Shown piece by piece: positions 8,588 through 17,373 of a stretch of 64,000 nt of DNA. The notes beneath the pieces are model-generated. The model had not been told where the DNA came from. It searched no databases and saw nothing but the letters and a program-made list of their open reading frames with translations. The stretch is from G963665495 sp963665495 (lineage in GTDB: Bacteria > Desulfobacterota > Desulfovibrionia > Desulfovibrionales > Desulfovibrionaceae): NCBI GenBank assembly GCA_963665495.1, contig OY762289.1:3844001-3908000 (forward strand). The letters are read 5' to 3'. How positions within the stretch are numbered: the stretch's first letter is position 1; each line of letters begins with the position of its first letter. Both the position numbers and the translations under genes were made by a program.

Positions 8588-9376
8588 ATGATGCCTGCAC
8601 CGCTGCGCTGCCTTGTCGTCGATGACGAACCTCCGGCCAGGGATGAGCTGGCCTATCTGCTTTCCTGTCTGGACAACGTGGAGATCGTGGCCCTGGCGTC
8701 CACGGCCCGCGCCGCACTGCAGGCCATTGCCGAACATGCGCCCGACCTGGTGTTTCTGGACATTCACCTCCCCGGGCAAGACGGCTTTTTCGTTACCGGC
8801 GAACTCTGCGCCATGCCCAACCCGCCGCTGGTGGTCATGGCCACGGCCTACGACGACTACGCCATACGGGCTTTTGACGAAAACGCCATCGATTATGTGC
8901 TGAAGCCCTTTACGGAAGACCGCATCGCCAAAAGCGTGGAACGGGCCCGCAGCCTGTTGCAACGCAAAGGCCCTGGCGCTGGCAAGGATGCGGTGGACCG
9001 TCTGCTGGCCGCCCTGAGCCTTGGCCGGAGCCAGTCCTGCAAACGGATTCCAGTGGAGCATAGCGGCCGGCTTTTGCTGCTCGATCCGGAGGAAATCCTA
9101 TACTGCCGTGCGGAAAATAAACGCGTCTATGTGCACACCTACAAAGAATTTTTCCCCGCGCAGGCCGGTTCCACCCTGGAATCCCTGGGCGAACGCCTCA
9201 GCCCCGAATTATTCTTTCGCTGCCACCGCGCCTTTCTCGTCAATCTGGCACATGTCCAGGCGGTCACATCCTGGGAAAACGGACGCTATCTTCTGACAAT
9301 CAAAAACCCCGAGCAGACGGAAATCCCCGTCAGCAAGGCCAATGCCCGCGAACTGAAAGCACGTATCGGTCTTTGA
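8588..9376 (+). CDS. LytTR-family response regulator
   Basis: A 262-aa protein. The receiver domain (residues 6-120) has the acidic pair D12/D13, phospho-acceptor D58 (LVFLDIHLPG) and conserved Lys (YVLKPF). A linker leads to a LytTR DNA-binding domain (~160-262; RIPVEHSGRLLLLDPEEILYCRAENKRVYV). The start at 8588 is uncertain; a longer GTG start at 8540 is possible, and no strong ribosome site is seen. It sits directly before a LytS-type kinase gene and cstA. This matches the YehT/BtsR arrangement, in which the regulator controls a CstA-type pyruvate carrier. Confidence 0.88.
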   Translation: MMPAPLRCLVVDDEPPARDELAYLLSCLDNVEIVALASTARAALQAIAEHAPDLVFLDIHLPGQDGFFVTGELCAMPNPPLVVMATAYDDYAIRAFDENAIDYVLKPFTEDRIAKSVERARSLLQRKGPGAGKDAVDRLLAALSLGRSQSCKRIPVEHSGRLLLLDPEEILYCRAENKRVYVHTYKEFFPAQAGSTLESLGERLSPELFFRCHRAFLVNLAHVQAVTSWENGRYLLTIKNPEQTEIPVSKANARELKARIGL

Positions 9377-9485
9377 AACAGAGTTCTGGTTCATCCCGCT
9401 AAACCGGCCATTCGTCCGCAGGAAATGGTCATTGAGTATTTCCCGCCTTACCTGGCACCCAAATGCGCGTATTATAGGAACCGAA

Positions 9486-11261
9486 ATGGCAACTAATGAA
9501 ATCATGATGCTGGTCATCACCCTTGCACAATACGTGGTCCTGATGCTGGCCGCGGCGTTTGTCCTCTTCACCCTCAGGCCGGTCCGTCGGCTGGGGCGGC
9601 TGGGCATCAGCAACGAATTGCTCACCACAAAAATCTTTCTGGCCTTTATTTTCGGCCTGTTTGGCATCATGGGCAACTACAGCGCCGATCCGGTATTTCA
9701 CTCCTACGCCAACCTGCGCGCCATGAGCGTTATCACCGGCGGCTTGTTCGGTGGTCCGGTTGTGGGCCTTGGCGCCGGATTCATTGCCGGCGGATGGCGC
9801 TTTCTCATCGATATCGGAGGATTTTCCGCCACGCCCTGCGCTTTGGCGACCATTCTGGAGGGAGCCGCGGCAGGCTGGCTGCATCTGCATTTGGGTCGCC
9901 GCGCCCTGGACTGGCGTACGGCTTCCGTGCTGGCCATTGTGGGAGAGTCCCTGCACATGTTGCTGGTTCTGGCCCTGGCCCGTCCTTTTGCCGAAGCCTG
10001 GAGCCTGGTGCAGGTGATCACCATTCCCATGGTGGTCCTGAACTCCGTCGGCGCCGGTCTGTTTCTACATATCATTGTAATGTACAATCATTTTCATGAG
10101 GTTCGGGATTCCAACTCCGCCCAAAAAATTCTGGCCATCGCCAACCGCACGGTGGCCCATCTCCGTTTCGGCCTGAACTACGAAACCGCTCGCGAAACCG
10201 CGGACATCATCCTCTCCGAAGTCAGTGTGGCGGCTGTGGCTCTGACGGACCGGACCACGGTGCTGGCCCATGCGGGAGTCGGTGCGGACCATCACCTGCC
10301 CGGCCAGGATCTGATAACCCAGGCCACGCGCAGCGTGGTGGCATCCGGAAAGCCCACGTTTCTGCACAGCCAGAACGCAATCGGCTGTTCCTGTCCGGAC
10401 TGCCCCTTCCGCGAGGCCGTCATCGTACCGCTGCGCAAGCAGGATAGTGTGGTAGGCATCCTAAAATTTTACGGAACTGCGGACCAGCCGCTGAGTCCGG
10501 TTACCTACGAGCTGGCCAAAGGCCTGGGCGGACTTTTTTCCTCGCAACTCGAACTGGAGGAAATCGAGGCCAGGGACCGGTTGCTGGCCCAGGCCGAAAT
10601 CGGCCGGCTGCAGGCTCAGATCAACCCCCATTTTCTCTTCAACTCGCTCAACGCCATTGCCTCGCTTTGCCGTACGGACGCGGGAAAAGCGCGTGGTCTG
10701 ATCCTGGATCTGGCCCTGTACATGCGCAAAAATCTGGACAACAGCCGCGAGCTGATTCCCCTTTCCGACGAACTCGAACAGGTGGATGCCTATCTGGCCA
10801 TAGAAAAGGCCCGTTTCGGCGACCGTATTCAGTTTTCCGCCGCCATCAGCGATGAAGCCAGACAGTGGCCCACTCCTCCGCTGATGATTCAGCCCATCAT
10901 CGAAAACGCCATCCGCCACGGTCTTGCCCAAAAAGAAGATGGCGGAGAAGTGCGCCTGCTGGCCCAGGTGGAAAAAAACGTTCTCTGCATTGAAATTTCC
11001 GACAACGGCGTGGGCATCGGCCGTGAACAGATAGACGAGGCGCTGCAGCCGTCCCTGGGACGTACGGCGCTACGTACCGATAAAATCGGTCTGGCCAACT
11101 GTCACCAGCGTTTAATACGGAATTATGGCCCGAATTACGGGCTCAAGATCCATAGTAACCCTGGAGCGGGAACCCGTATTTCCATGCGGATTCCCCGGCC
11201 AGAACAAACCGTCGCCGACGCACGCGCCGTAGTGCGAACGGAGACGGTGTTCGCAGGCTGA
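9486..11261 (+). CDS. LytS/YehU-type sensor histidine kinase
   Basis: A 591-aa protein. The ATG at 9486 is preceded by AGGA; a TTG at 9432 would only lengthen it. Domains in order: about six membrane segments of the 5TM-5TMR_LYT sensor (residues 8-190, with GLFGGPVVGLGAGFIAGGWR), a GAF domain (~215-340, with the Cys-rich IGCSCPDCPF), a His_kinase dimerisation region carrying QINPHFLFNSLNA, and an ATPase domain (PIIENAIRHG, ISDNGVGIG). E. coli BtsS (YehU) of this family senses external pyruvate. The immediate neighbours, a LytTR regulator and CstA, support the same role here. The CxCxxC in the GAF domain is notable and could bind metal or be redox active. Confidence 0.92.
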   Translation: MATNEIMMLVITLAQYVVLMLAAAFVLFTLRPVRRLGRLGISNELLTTKIFLAFIFGLFGIMGNYSADPVFHSYANLRAMSVITGGLFGGPVVGLGAGFIAGGWRFLIDIGGFSATPCALATILEGAAAGWLHLHLGRRALDWRTASVLAIVGESLHMLLVLALARPFAEAWSLVQVITIPMVVLNSVGAGLFLHIIVMYNHFHEVRDSNSAQKILAIANRTVAHLRFGLNYETARETADIILSEVSVAAVALTDRTTVLAHAGVGADHHLPGQDLITQATRSVVASGKPTFLHSQNAIGCSCPDCPFREAVIVPLRKQDSVVGILKFYGTADQPLSPVTYELAKGLGGLFSSQLELEEIEARDRLLAQAEIGRLQAQINPHFLFNSLNAIASLCRTDAGKARGLILDLALYMRKNLDNSRELIPLSDELEQVDAYLAIEKARFGDRIQFSAAISDEARQWPTPPLMIQPIIENAIRHGLAQKEDGGEVRLLAQVEKNVLCIEISDNGVGIGREQIDEALQPSLGRTALRTDKIGLANCHQRLIRNYGPNYGLKIHSNPGAGTRISMRIPRPEQTVADARAVVRTETVFAG

Positions 11262-11332
11262 GGTCCGCGCCCTTGTGCACGCGCGTCCCTGCTCCGCTTT
11301 AACTCACTGTCCCACTCTGGAGGGAGGACGCC

Positions 11333-12760
11333 ATGGTATACCTGTTCCTGTGCATCGGCTTGTTGATTGTCGGCTATTTCACCTATGGAAAAATCGTTGA
11401 TAACATTTTCGGCCCGGATTCCAGCAGGCCGACACCGGCCCAGACCATGTCCGACGGCGTGGACTATCTGGAAATGCCCACCTGGAAAGTCTTTTTTATC
11501 CAGCTGCTGGACATCGCCGGCCTCGGCCCCATTTTCGGCCCTATTCTGGGCGCTCTCTACGGCCCAAGTGCCCTGCTCTGGATCGTAATCGGCTCCATCT
11601 TTGCCGGCGCCGTGCACGACTACTTCAGCGGCATGCTTTCCGTCCGTGACAACGGCGCTTCCATCCCGGAAGTGGTCGGCAATTACATGGGTATGACAGC
11701 CCGGCAGATCATGCGCGTCTTTTCACTGCTGCTGCTCGTGCTGGTGGGCGTTGTTTTCGTGCTCGGCCCGGCCAAACTCCTGGGCAACCTGACTGGTATC
11801 AACGTTCCTTTGCTGACCGCATGCATTTTCGGTTACTATTTTCTGGCAACGGTACTGCCCATCGACAAAATCATCGGACGCCTTTACCCCATCTTCGGCG
11901 CCCTGCTGCTTTTCATGACCTTCGGCGTCATGGGCGGTCTGGGATTTAGCGACCATGCAGTCCTGCCCAACCTGGATTTCATGATCAACACCCATCCGAC
12001 ACATACGCCCATCTGGCCCCTGCTGTTCATCACCCTGTCCTGCGGCGCCATCAGTGGTTTTCATTCCACGCAGTCTCCGCTCATGGCCCGTTGCCTCAAA
12101 AATGAAAACAAAGGCCGCATGGTTTTCTACGGTTCCATGATTGTCGAAGGCATCATCGCCCTGATCTGGGCCACGGCAGGCTTGTCTTTCTACGACAATC
12201 CCGAATTGCTGCAGGCCGCCATCAAGACCGGATCTCCCGCCGGTGTGGTTAACGAAGTATGCAATACGCTGCTTGGTCCTGTGGGCGGGTTCCTGGCCAT
12301 TCTGGGCGTCATTGTCCTGCCTATCACTTCCGGCGACACCGCATTCCGTTCGTCCCGCCTGATTCTGGCCGAGACCTTCAAGATGGACCAGAGCAAGGCT
12401 GCCAAGCGGCTGCTCATCGCCATTCCCATGTTTGTGGTGGCTTTTCTGATCTCCCTGAACGACTTCAACATCATCTGGCGCTACTTCGGATGGTCCAACC
12501 AGACCCTGTCCATGCTCGTTCTCTGGGCCGCCGCCATTTATCTGGCCCACAAGGGCAAGTTCCACTGGATCGCTTCCCTGCCGGCCACTTTCATGACCGC
12601 CGTGGACGTATCCTTTATCCTCCAGGCGAAGATCGGCTTTAATTTGCCTGGCGAAATCTCCAACATCATCGGCGTGGCCAGTGCCGTGGCCGCCTTGATC
12701 GCTTTTCTGGTGTACTCCGCCAAGTACCGTGCCAGCGCGGAATCCGAAGCGCAGGCCTGA
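11333..12760 (+). CDS. cstA: CstA-family carbon starvation / pyruvate carrier (short form)
   Basis: A 475-aa integral membrane protein with about 12-13 membrane segments. The family signature is clear: DIAGLGPIFGPILGALYGP followed by GAVHDYFSGMLSVRDNGASIPE. E. coli CstA and BtsT are ~700 aa; shorter ~480-aa members are known in clostridia and delta-proteobacteria, so this is not a truncation. E. coli homologues import pyruvate with protons and peptides have also been proposed. GGAGGGAGG lies before the ATG. The kinase gene ends 72 bases upstream. Pyruvate is a central carbon and electron source for sulfate reducers, so a pyruvate-responsive unit is plausible. Confidence 0.93.
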   Translation: MVYLFLCIGLLIVGYFTYGKIVDNIFGPDSSRPTPAQTMSDGVDYLEMPTWKVFFIQLLDIAGLGPIFGPILGALYGPSALLWIVIGSIFAGAVHDYFSGMLSVRDNGASIPEVVGNYMGMTARQIMRVFSLLLLVLVGVVFVLGPAKLLGNLTGINVPLLTACIFGYYFLATVLPIDKIIGRLYPIFGALLLFMTFGVMGGLGFSDHAVLPNLDFMINTHPTHTPIWPLLFITLSCGAISGFHSTQSPLMARCLKNENKGRMVFYGSMIVEGIIALIWATAGLSFYDNPELLQAAIKTGSPAGVVNEVCNTLLGPVGGFLAILGVIVLPITSGDTAFRSSRLILAETFKMDQSKAAKRLLIAIPMFVVAFLISLNDFNIIWRYFGWSNQTLSMLVLWAAAIYLAHKGKFHWIASLPATFMTAVDVSFILQAKIGFNLPGEISNIIGVASAVAALIAFLVYSAKYRASAESEAQA

Positions 12761-12786
12761 TGCCTGCATCCCCTTCCTTGCATTGT

Positions 12787-12811
12787 CTGCCCCCGTTTTT
12801 TACGGGGGCAG
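12787..12811. other. Perfect 9-bp hairpin after cstA
   Basis: CTGCCCCCG / CGGGGGCAG with a 7-base T-rich loop. No T-run follows, so it is not a standard terminator on its own; it may protect the cstA mRNA 3' end. Confidence 0.7.
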
Positions 12812-12820
12812 AATGCTGAC

Positions 12821-12848
12821 AAAGTCCTCGCCAGCTGGCGAGGACTTT
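12821..12848. repeat. Perfect 28-base palindrome
   Basis: Arms AAAGTCCTCGCC / GGCGAGGACTTT around AGCT, so the whole 28 bases equal their reverse complement. It lies 10 bases after the previous hairpin. It could be a bidirectional terminator stem, an operator or part of a small RNA. Confidence 0.75.
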
Positions 12849-12959
12849 ACTATCTGCCGCAAGAACAGCCCGGCTTTTTCTTTCATCCGTCTCTTTCCCC
12901 GGACTGAGACAGACACTTGACGGAGAGCCAGACCCCACGCTAAAGGTAGGGTACTGAGT

Positions 12960-12988
12960 GAGCCGGCGCCATGCGCGCCGGCTCTTTT
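12960..12988 (+). terminator. Rho-independent terminator of an unassigned transcript
   Basis: Stem GAGCCGGCGC (12960-12969) / GCGCCGGCTC (12975-12984), then TTTT. The preceding 110 bases carry no gene, so this ends either cstA readthrough or a small RNA. Confidence 0.75.
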
Positions 12989-13037
12989 AATCCGAATTAA
13001 GCCATACCCCATTTTGTTGCTAACAAGGAGCATTACA

Positions 13038-13259
13038 ATGTCCAAAAAAGAAGTGGAGCGTCTGCTCATCGCAGGCGGAGAGGATAAGACTTTAAAGGCA
13101 AAGTACAACGCCATTCCGACCAAAGAGGCTTTCGTAGCCACCGCCAACGAGGAAGGATACGATTTTACCATCGCAGAGCTTGACGAAGTGCTCAAAGAAT
13201 CCGGCGACGACTTCACCACGTTCGGCAATCCGCCCGCACGTTCAATCTGGTGGGCGTAG
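13038..13259 (+). CDS. Stand-alone Nif11-domain peptide
   Basis: A 73-aa peptide. The ATG at 13038 has AAGGAG 8 bases upstream. Nearly the whole chain fits the Nif11 / nitrile-hydratase-like leader family: helical start MSKKEVERLLIAGGED, then KAKYNAIPTKEAF, then NEEGYDFTIAELDEVL. In RiPP systems this fold is the leader bound by modifying enzymes, with a core after it. Here the tail after the domain is only ~20 residues (DDFTTFGNPPARSIWWA), has no Cys, and lacks a clear Gly-Gly cleavage site. No modifying enzyme or exporter adjoins it. Whether it is a RiPP precursor or a Nif11 regulatory protein is open. Confidence 0.75.
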   Translation: MSKKEVERLLIAGGEDKTLKAKYNAIPTKEAFVATANEEGYDFTIAELDEVLKESGDDFTTFGNPPARSIWWA

Positions 13260-13271
13260 CAAATTTTTTTT
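13231..13271 (+). terminator. Possible terminator overlapping the end of the Nif11 gene
   Basis: CGCCCGC (13231-13237) can pair with GTGGGCG (13250-13256), one G:U pair included, within the last codons, followed after 7 bases by eight T. The stem is short and the gap to the T-run is long, so this is tentative. A second hairpin, GCGGGCTCT / AGGGCCCGC, lies at about 13279-13309. Confidence 0.4.
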
Positions 13272-13541
13272 GTACGTCGCGGGCTCTCGAACTGATAATG
13301 AGGGCCCGCAATAACCGTTTTCTCTCAAAGTGCCGCCGAAAAACGTATCGAATCTCCCCCAGGAATGCGTTTAAGGTCGATCCGGAGTCTTTTCCCTCTT
13401 CATTACCGCAGTAAATGTTCCTGATATGCGACAATCACCGGCATGCTGCAAGACTCTGCCGGGATCTTGTTTTTTACCAGCAAAAGCGTAGGGCTTGACG
13501 ACGGACTCAGCCCAGCCAACGTCATCCCGCGGTGGTACGAC

Positions 13542-14573
13542 ATGTCGCGTTTTTTTCAAATATTCTGCTTCTGCCTGCTGCTGCTCGGGCTGCTCTGTGC
13601 GTCAGCACCGGGCGAAGAGACTACCTGGTACGCTCCTGCGGACAGCTATGGCTCGCAGGCCGTGCTGCATGCCTGCTGGACTCCGGAAGAACTGGCCGGA
13701 AACCCCGGCGAAGACAAACAAATTCGCTACTTGCGCAAGCCGGATCTCACCCCTCCCCAACGTTTGTCGCCCATGACATCATTGCCCCCCCTGCCGGAAT
13801 CACTGCAAGGCTCCATCCGCTCGGTCGCGCCTGAAAACGGACGCAAAGTCATCGCCCTGACCTTTGACGTCTGCGAGCGCTCCAAAGAAATCACAGGCTA
13901 TGACGGAAACATCGTCAACTATCTGCGCGCACAGGCTGTCCCGGCCACCTTCTACGTCGGCGGAAAATGGCTGCGCTCGCACCAGGAGAAAGCCATGCAG
14001 CTCATGGCGGATCCGCTTTTCGAATTGGGCAACCACGCCTGGACCCACGGCAACCTGCGCGTGTTGTCGGGGGAGCGTATGCGGGAGCAGATACTCTGGA
14101 CCCAGAGTCAGTACGAACTGCTCCGTGAAAAACTCGTGCTTCTAGCCCAGCAGAAGGGCATCTCAAACAACGAAATTGCCCTAATCCCCGCCATTCCGCT
14201 GACCTTCCGCTTTCCCTACGGCACTTGCAGCCCGGACGCCTTGCAAGCGTTGGCCGGCTTCGGTCTTCCTGCAATTCAATGGAGCATTGTCACGGGCGAC
14301 CCTTCAGGAGCCGTCAGTGCCGGGGCAATTGCCGCAACCATACTGCAACGCGTCCGTCCGGGAGCAATTATCATCTGTCATGCAAACGGTCGCGGCAAAC
14401 ATACGGCTGCGGCTCTCCCTCTTTTCATTCCACAACTCCGCGCACGGGGATACGCATTCGTCACCATCAGCCATTTGTTGAAATTGGGAACAGCCGTTCG
14501 CGCCGAAACCTGTTATGAAAACCGTCCCGGCGACAATACGCGCTATGACGCCCTGTTCGGCGAAGGGACATAA
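13542..14573 (+). CDS. Exported NodB-type polysaccharide deacetylase (CE4)
   Basis: A 343-aa protein. The ATG at 13542 gives a clean signal peptide (MSRFFQIFCFCLLLLGLLCASA); a longer reading frame back to 13443 lacks one. The NodB fold spans ~100-330: motif 1 is TFDVCE (usual TFDD), motif 2 is NHAWTH, motif 3 is RFPYGTC, motif 4 WSIVTGDPSG, motif 5 IIICHANG. CE4 enzymes remove N-acetyl groups from peptidoglycan, chitin or exopolysaccharide. The second Asp of motif 1, normally a metal ligand, is Val, while both motif-2 His are kept. Related TFDxCE deacetylases exist, so activity is not excluded. It stands alone. Confidence 0.85.
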   Translation: MSRFFQIFCFCLLLLGLLCASAPGEETTWYAPADSYGSQAVLHACWTPEELAGNPGEDKQIRYLRKPDLTPPQRLSPMTSLPPLPESLQGSIRSVAPENGRKVIALTFDVCERSKEITGYDGNIVNYLRAQAVPATFYVGGKWLRSHQEKAMQLMADPLFELGNHAWTHGNLRVLSGERMREQILWTQSQYELLREKLVLLAQQKGISNNEIALIPAIPLTFRFPYGTCSPDALQALAGFGLPAIQWSIVTGDPSGAVSAGAIAATILQRVRPGAIIICHANGRGKHTAAALPLFIPQLRARGYAFVTISHLLKLGTAVRAETCYENRPGDNTRYDALFGEGT

Positions 14574-14848
14574 TCCGCCTCCATACCCGCCTTTTTCTTC
14601 CTTGCTGTTTTTAATTCATTTGTCATTTGCTTTTATTTTTTTCCCATTCAGGTTTGCATAAAACATAAACTAGGTATAAAATAGTCTGATACTTTTAGCT
14701 GAAATCTCACTTGCAACACTTATGTAAGAAAATAACTTATGTTGCGGTATTTTCTTTACCTGTTCTGCGCGGGGGGGGAAACCATGAGACATCTCATGGC
14801 ATCATCTTGTTTTTACTATCAAATGTTGAAAGTTGATTAGGAGGAACT

Positions 14849-17161
14849 GTGTCAAAAATCCGTAGTCTCAATACTGTATTGGCTCTCAGCATTTCAATAG
14901 TGATTGTCTGTATCGTCACTCCGGCGGTCATCTGGATCAGCTCCAGCACCTACCGGGCCACTGTGGATACCCAGGAAAAAGCCATGACCAACCTGGTACA
15001 GGCGACCATGAATTCTCTGGACGATTATCTTGCTGAGATCACCGGTTTGAGCAAGATGTTCGCATCCCAACGCGGCGTGCGTGTCGCTCTGCAAGTTGCA
15101 AAATATTCGGATGCGAACAGCCTGGTGGAAGGCATGGTGAAACAATTGCCGGGGATCTGGGCGGCGTTTATCTTTGACTCTTCCGGCTATATCATGGTGG
15201 GGCAAAACGCCCAGGGCAAGGACCTGAGCGGAAAAAACATAGGCGAGGAAGAATATTTCAAAGAGATTCTCGCTGGAAAGGACCTCTGGATTTCACCGAC
15301 CATCCGCCAGCCTGCGGATGGGGTTCCCAGCACGTTTTTCGTCAGTGTGCCGGTAAAAGACGGCAAAGGCGGCATCATGGGCGGGGTCTGCATTCTGCCC
15401 AACTGGGACATGTTTACCCAGGAAAATATCGATCCCTACCGCATCGGCAATGACGGCTATGGTTTTATGATCGACGCTCAGGGTAACATCATCGCCCACG
15501 CGGTTGACAAAAAGTTGCTTGGCAAAAGTCTCGCACAATCTGATTTCACTCAGTGGGCCCTCAAGGAGAAAAAAGGTGTTTTTCCTTACGAGTGGGAAGG
15601 AAGGCAAAAATTGCTGGCCTGTGATACGGATCAGCAAACCGGCTGGGTGATTATGATGAGCGCTTACGAAGACGACCTGGCCCAAACAGCCATCAGCCAG
15701 CGCAACGGACTGATCATCGGCGGGGTTTGCGTCGTGCTGATCGTCATAGCCATCCTCTTGCTGTTGCTGCGCAATATCGTGCTGACGCCGATCCACGGCA
15801 TCATGGACTATGCGGCCAAAGTCGCCCACGGCGACTTCAACGCGAAACTTCCTAAAGCCTACAAGTACGAATTCAAGATACTTTCCGATGAAATCCTGGT
15901 GATGGTCGCGGAACTCAAGAACAAACTCGGATTCGCGGAAGGCGTTCTCAACGGCATTGCCATTCCCTCGGCTATCGTGGGCCCCGACTTCAAAATACTC
16001 TGGCTGAACGAATTGCAATGCACCCTCCTGGAAAAGAGCAAAAAACCTGATGCGTACATAGGGATGACTTCTGGAGAATTCTTTTACAACGATGCCGGCA
16101 GGGAAACTTTGGGCGACAAGGCCATAAAAGAGCGTATCAAAGTGCAGCAGGAAGTGACTGTGTCCCTGCCATCAGGACAGGAATTGATAGCCTATGTTTC
16201 AACCACGCCCTTTTTCGACATGGACGGCACTCTGCTCGGGTCCGTTACCAACTGGATTGATCTGACCGATATCCGCCAGCAGCAGCGGCAAATTGAATTG
16301 CAGAACGAGAAAATCTCCCGTGCCGCAACAGTGGCGGACAACATCTCGCAGAACCTTTCTTCCGCCGCGGATGAACTGTCCGCACAGGTCGAACAGGCCA
16401 GCAGAGGCGCTGAATCGCAGCGGGACCGGATGACGGAAACCGCCACGGCCATGAACCAGATGAATGTTTCCGTTCTCGAAGTCGCCCGCAATGCGTCAGA
16501 TGCGGCGGATGTCACCACCAATGCCAGAGAACAGGCTGAAGAAGGCTCCAGGAACCTGAACGCCCTGATCAAAATGATAGGCGAGGTGCATCAGCACGCG
16601 CTGGGTCTCAAAGATTCCATGCAGGACCTCGGCAATCAGGCCCAGGGCATCGGCAACATCCTCAACGTCATCTCCGATATCGCGGACCAGACCAACCTCC
16701 TGGCCCTCAACGCCGCCATCGAAGCCGCCCGTGCAGGCGAAGCCGGACGCGGCTTCGCGGTAGTCGCCGACGAAGTCCGCAAACTCGCGGAAAAGACCAT
16801 GGACGCCACGCGCGAAGTGGGCAGCGCGGTCAGCAGCATCCAGTCCGTGACGGACCTGAACATCCAGGCAACCAACAAGGCTGCGGACAAAATTGCTGAA
16901 AGCACCGAACTGGCCGGAAGATCGGGAGAAGTGCTGCACTCTATCGTTACGTTGATGGAAAACGCGGCCGAACAGGTCAGTGGCATCGCCGCGGCCGCCG
17001 AGGAGCAGTCCGCCACCAGCGAACAGATCAACCGTGCCATTGACGAGGTTAACAACCTCTCCGGGCAGACTTCCGAAGTCATGATCCAGTCCACCTCGGC
17101 CGTGCAGGATGTGGCGAAAATGGCTGCGGAACTCACGCAGGTCATTGAAGAAATGTCCTGA
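14849..17161 (+). CDS. Methyl-accepting chemotaxis protein with Cache and PAS domains
   Basis: A 770-aa protein starting with GTG; AGGAGG lies 4 bases before it. Order: membrane segment (8-31), periplasmic double-Cache sensor (~40-275; FDSSGYIMVG, GNDGYGFMIDAQGNIIAH), second membrane segment (~288-311), HAMP, a cytoplasmic PAS domain (~370-475; GIAIPSAIVGPDFKILWLN), then the methylation and signalling helices. The hairpin tip (DQTNLLALNAAIEAARAGE) is intact. The C-terminus (VIEEMS) has no CheR-tethering pentapeptide. The combination of external Cache and internal PAS lets it read both outside ligand and internal state. No che genes adjoin it; the two cheA genes lie 21 kb away. A strong terminator follows. 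Confidence 0.96.
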   Translation: MSKIRSLNTVLALSISIVIVCIVTPAVIWISSSTYRATVDTQEKAMTNLVQATMNSLDDYLAEITGLSKMFASQRGVRVALQVAKYSDANSLVEGMVKQLPGIWAAFIFDSSGYIMVGQNAQGKDLSGKNIGEEEYFKEILAGKDLWISPTIRQPADGVPSTFFVSVPVKDGKGGIMGGVCILPNWDMFTQENIDPYRIGNDGYGFMIDAQGNIIAHAVDKKLLGKSLAQSDFTQWALKEKKGVFPYEWEGRQKLLACDTDQQTGWVIMMSAYEDDLAQTAISQRNGLIIGGVCVVLIVIAILLLLLRNIVLTPIHGIMDYAAKVAHGDFNAKLPKAYKYEFKILSDEILVMVAELKNKLGFAEGVLNGIAIPSAIVGPDFKILWLNELQCTLLEKSKKPDAYIGMTSGEFFYNDAGRETLGDKAIKERIKVQQEVTVSLPSGQELIAYVSTTPFFDMDGTLLGSVTNWIDLTDIRQQQRQIELQNEKISRAATVADNISQNLSSAADELSAQVEQASRGAESQRDRMTETATAMNQMNVSVLEVARNASDAADVTTNAREQAEEGSRNLNALIKMIGEVHQHALGLKDSMQDLGNQAQGIGNILNVISDIADQTNLLALNAAIEAARAGEAGRGFAVVADEVRKLAEKTMDATREVGSAVSSIQSVTDLNIQATNKAADKIAESTELAGRSGEVLHSIVTLMENAAEQVSGIAAAAEEQSATSEQINRAIDEVNNLSGQTSEVMIQSTSAVQDVAKMAAELTQVIEEMS

Positions 17162-17186
17162 TCCTTCCGTCCCCCCCTGACTCCAC

Positions 17187-17219
17187 AAAGCCGGCGGACT
17201 TCCCGCCGGCTTTTTTTTT
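17187..17219 (+). terminator. Rho-independent terminator after the chemoreceptor
   Basis: 11-bp stem AAAGCCGGCGG / CCGCCGGCTTT (17187-17197 and 17203-17213) followed by T-run to 17219. Confidence 0.92.
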
Positions 17220-17373
17220 ACAACTCCTCCCAATCCGTTGCTGTTCCATTGAAAGATTGCCCGGCCGAAATTGACAAGCCCGTCAATAACCAGCAAAATT
17301 TCCGCTGATTCCTTCGCCCGAAATATTCTCCTGGGCTGAACCTTCGACCCGTACGGATTTTTGAGGTAGAGCC

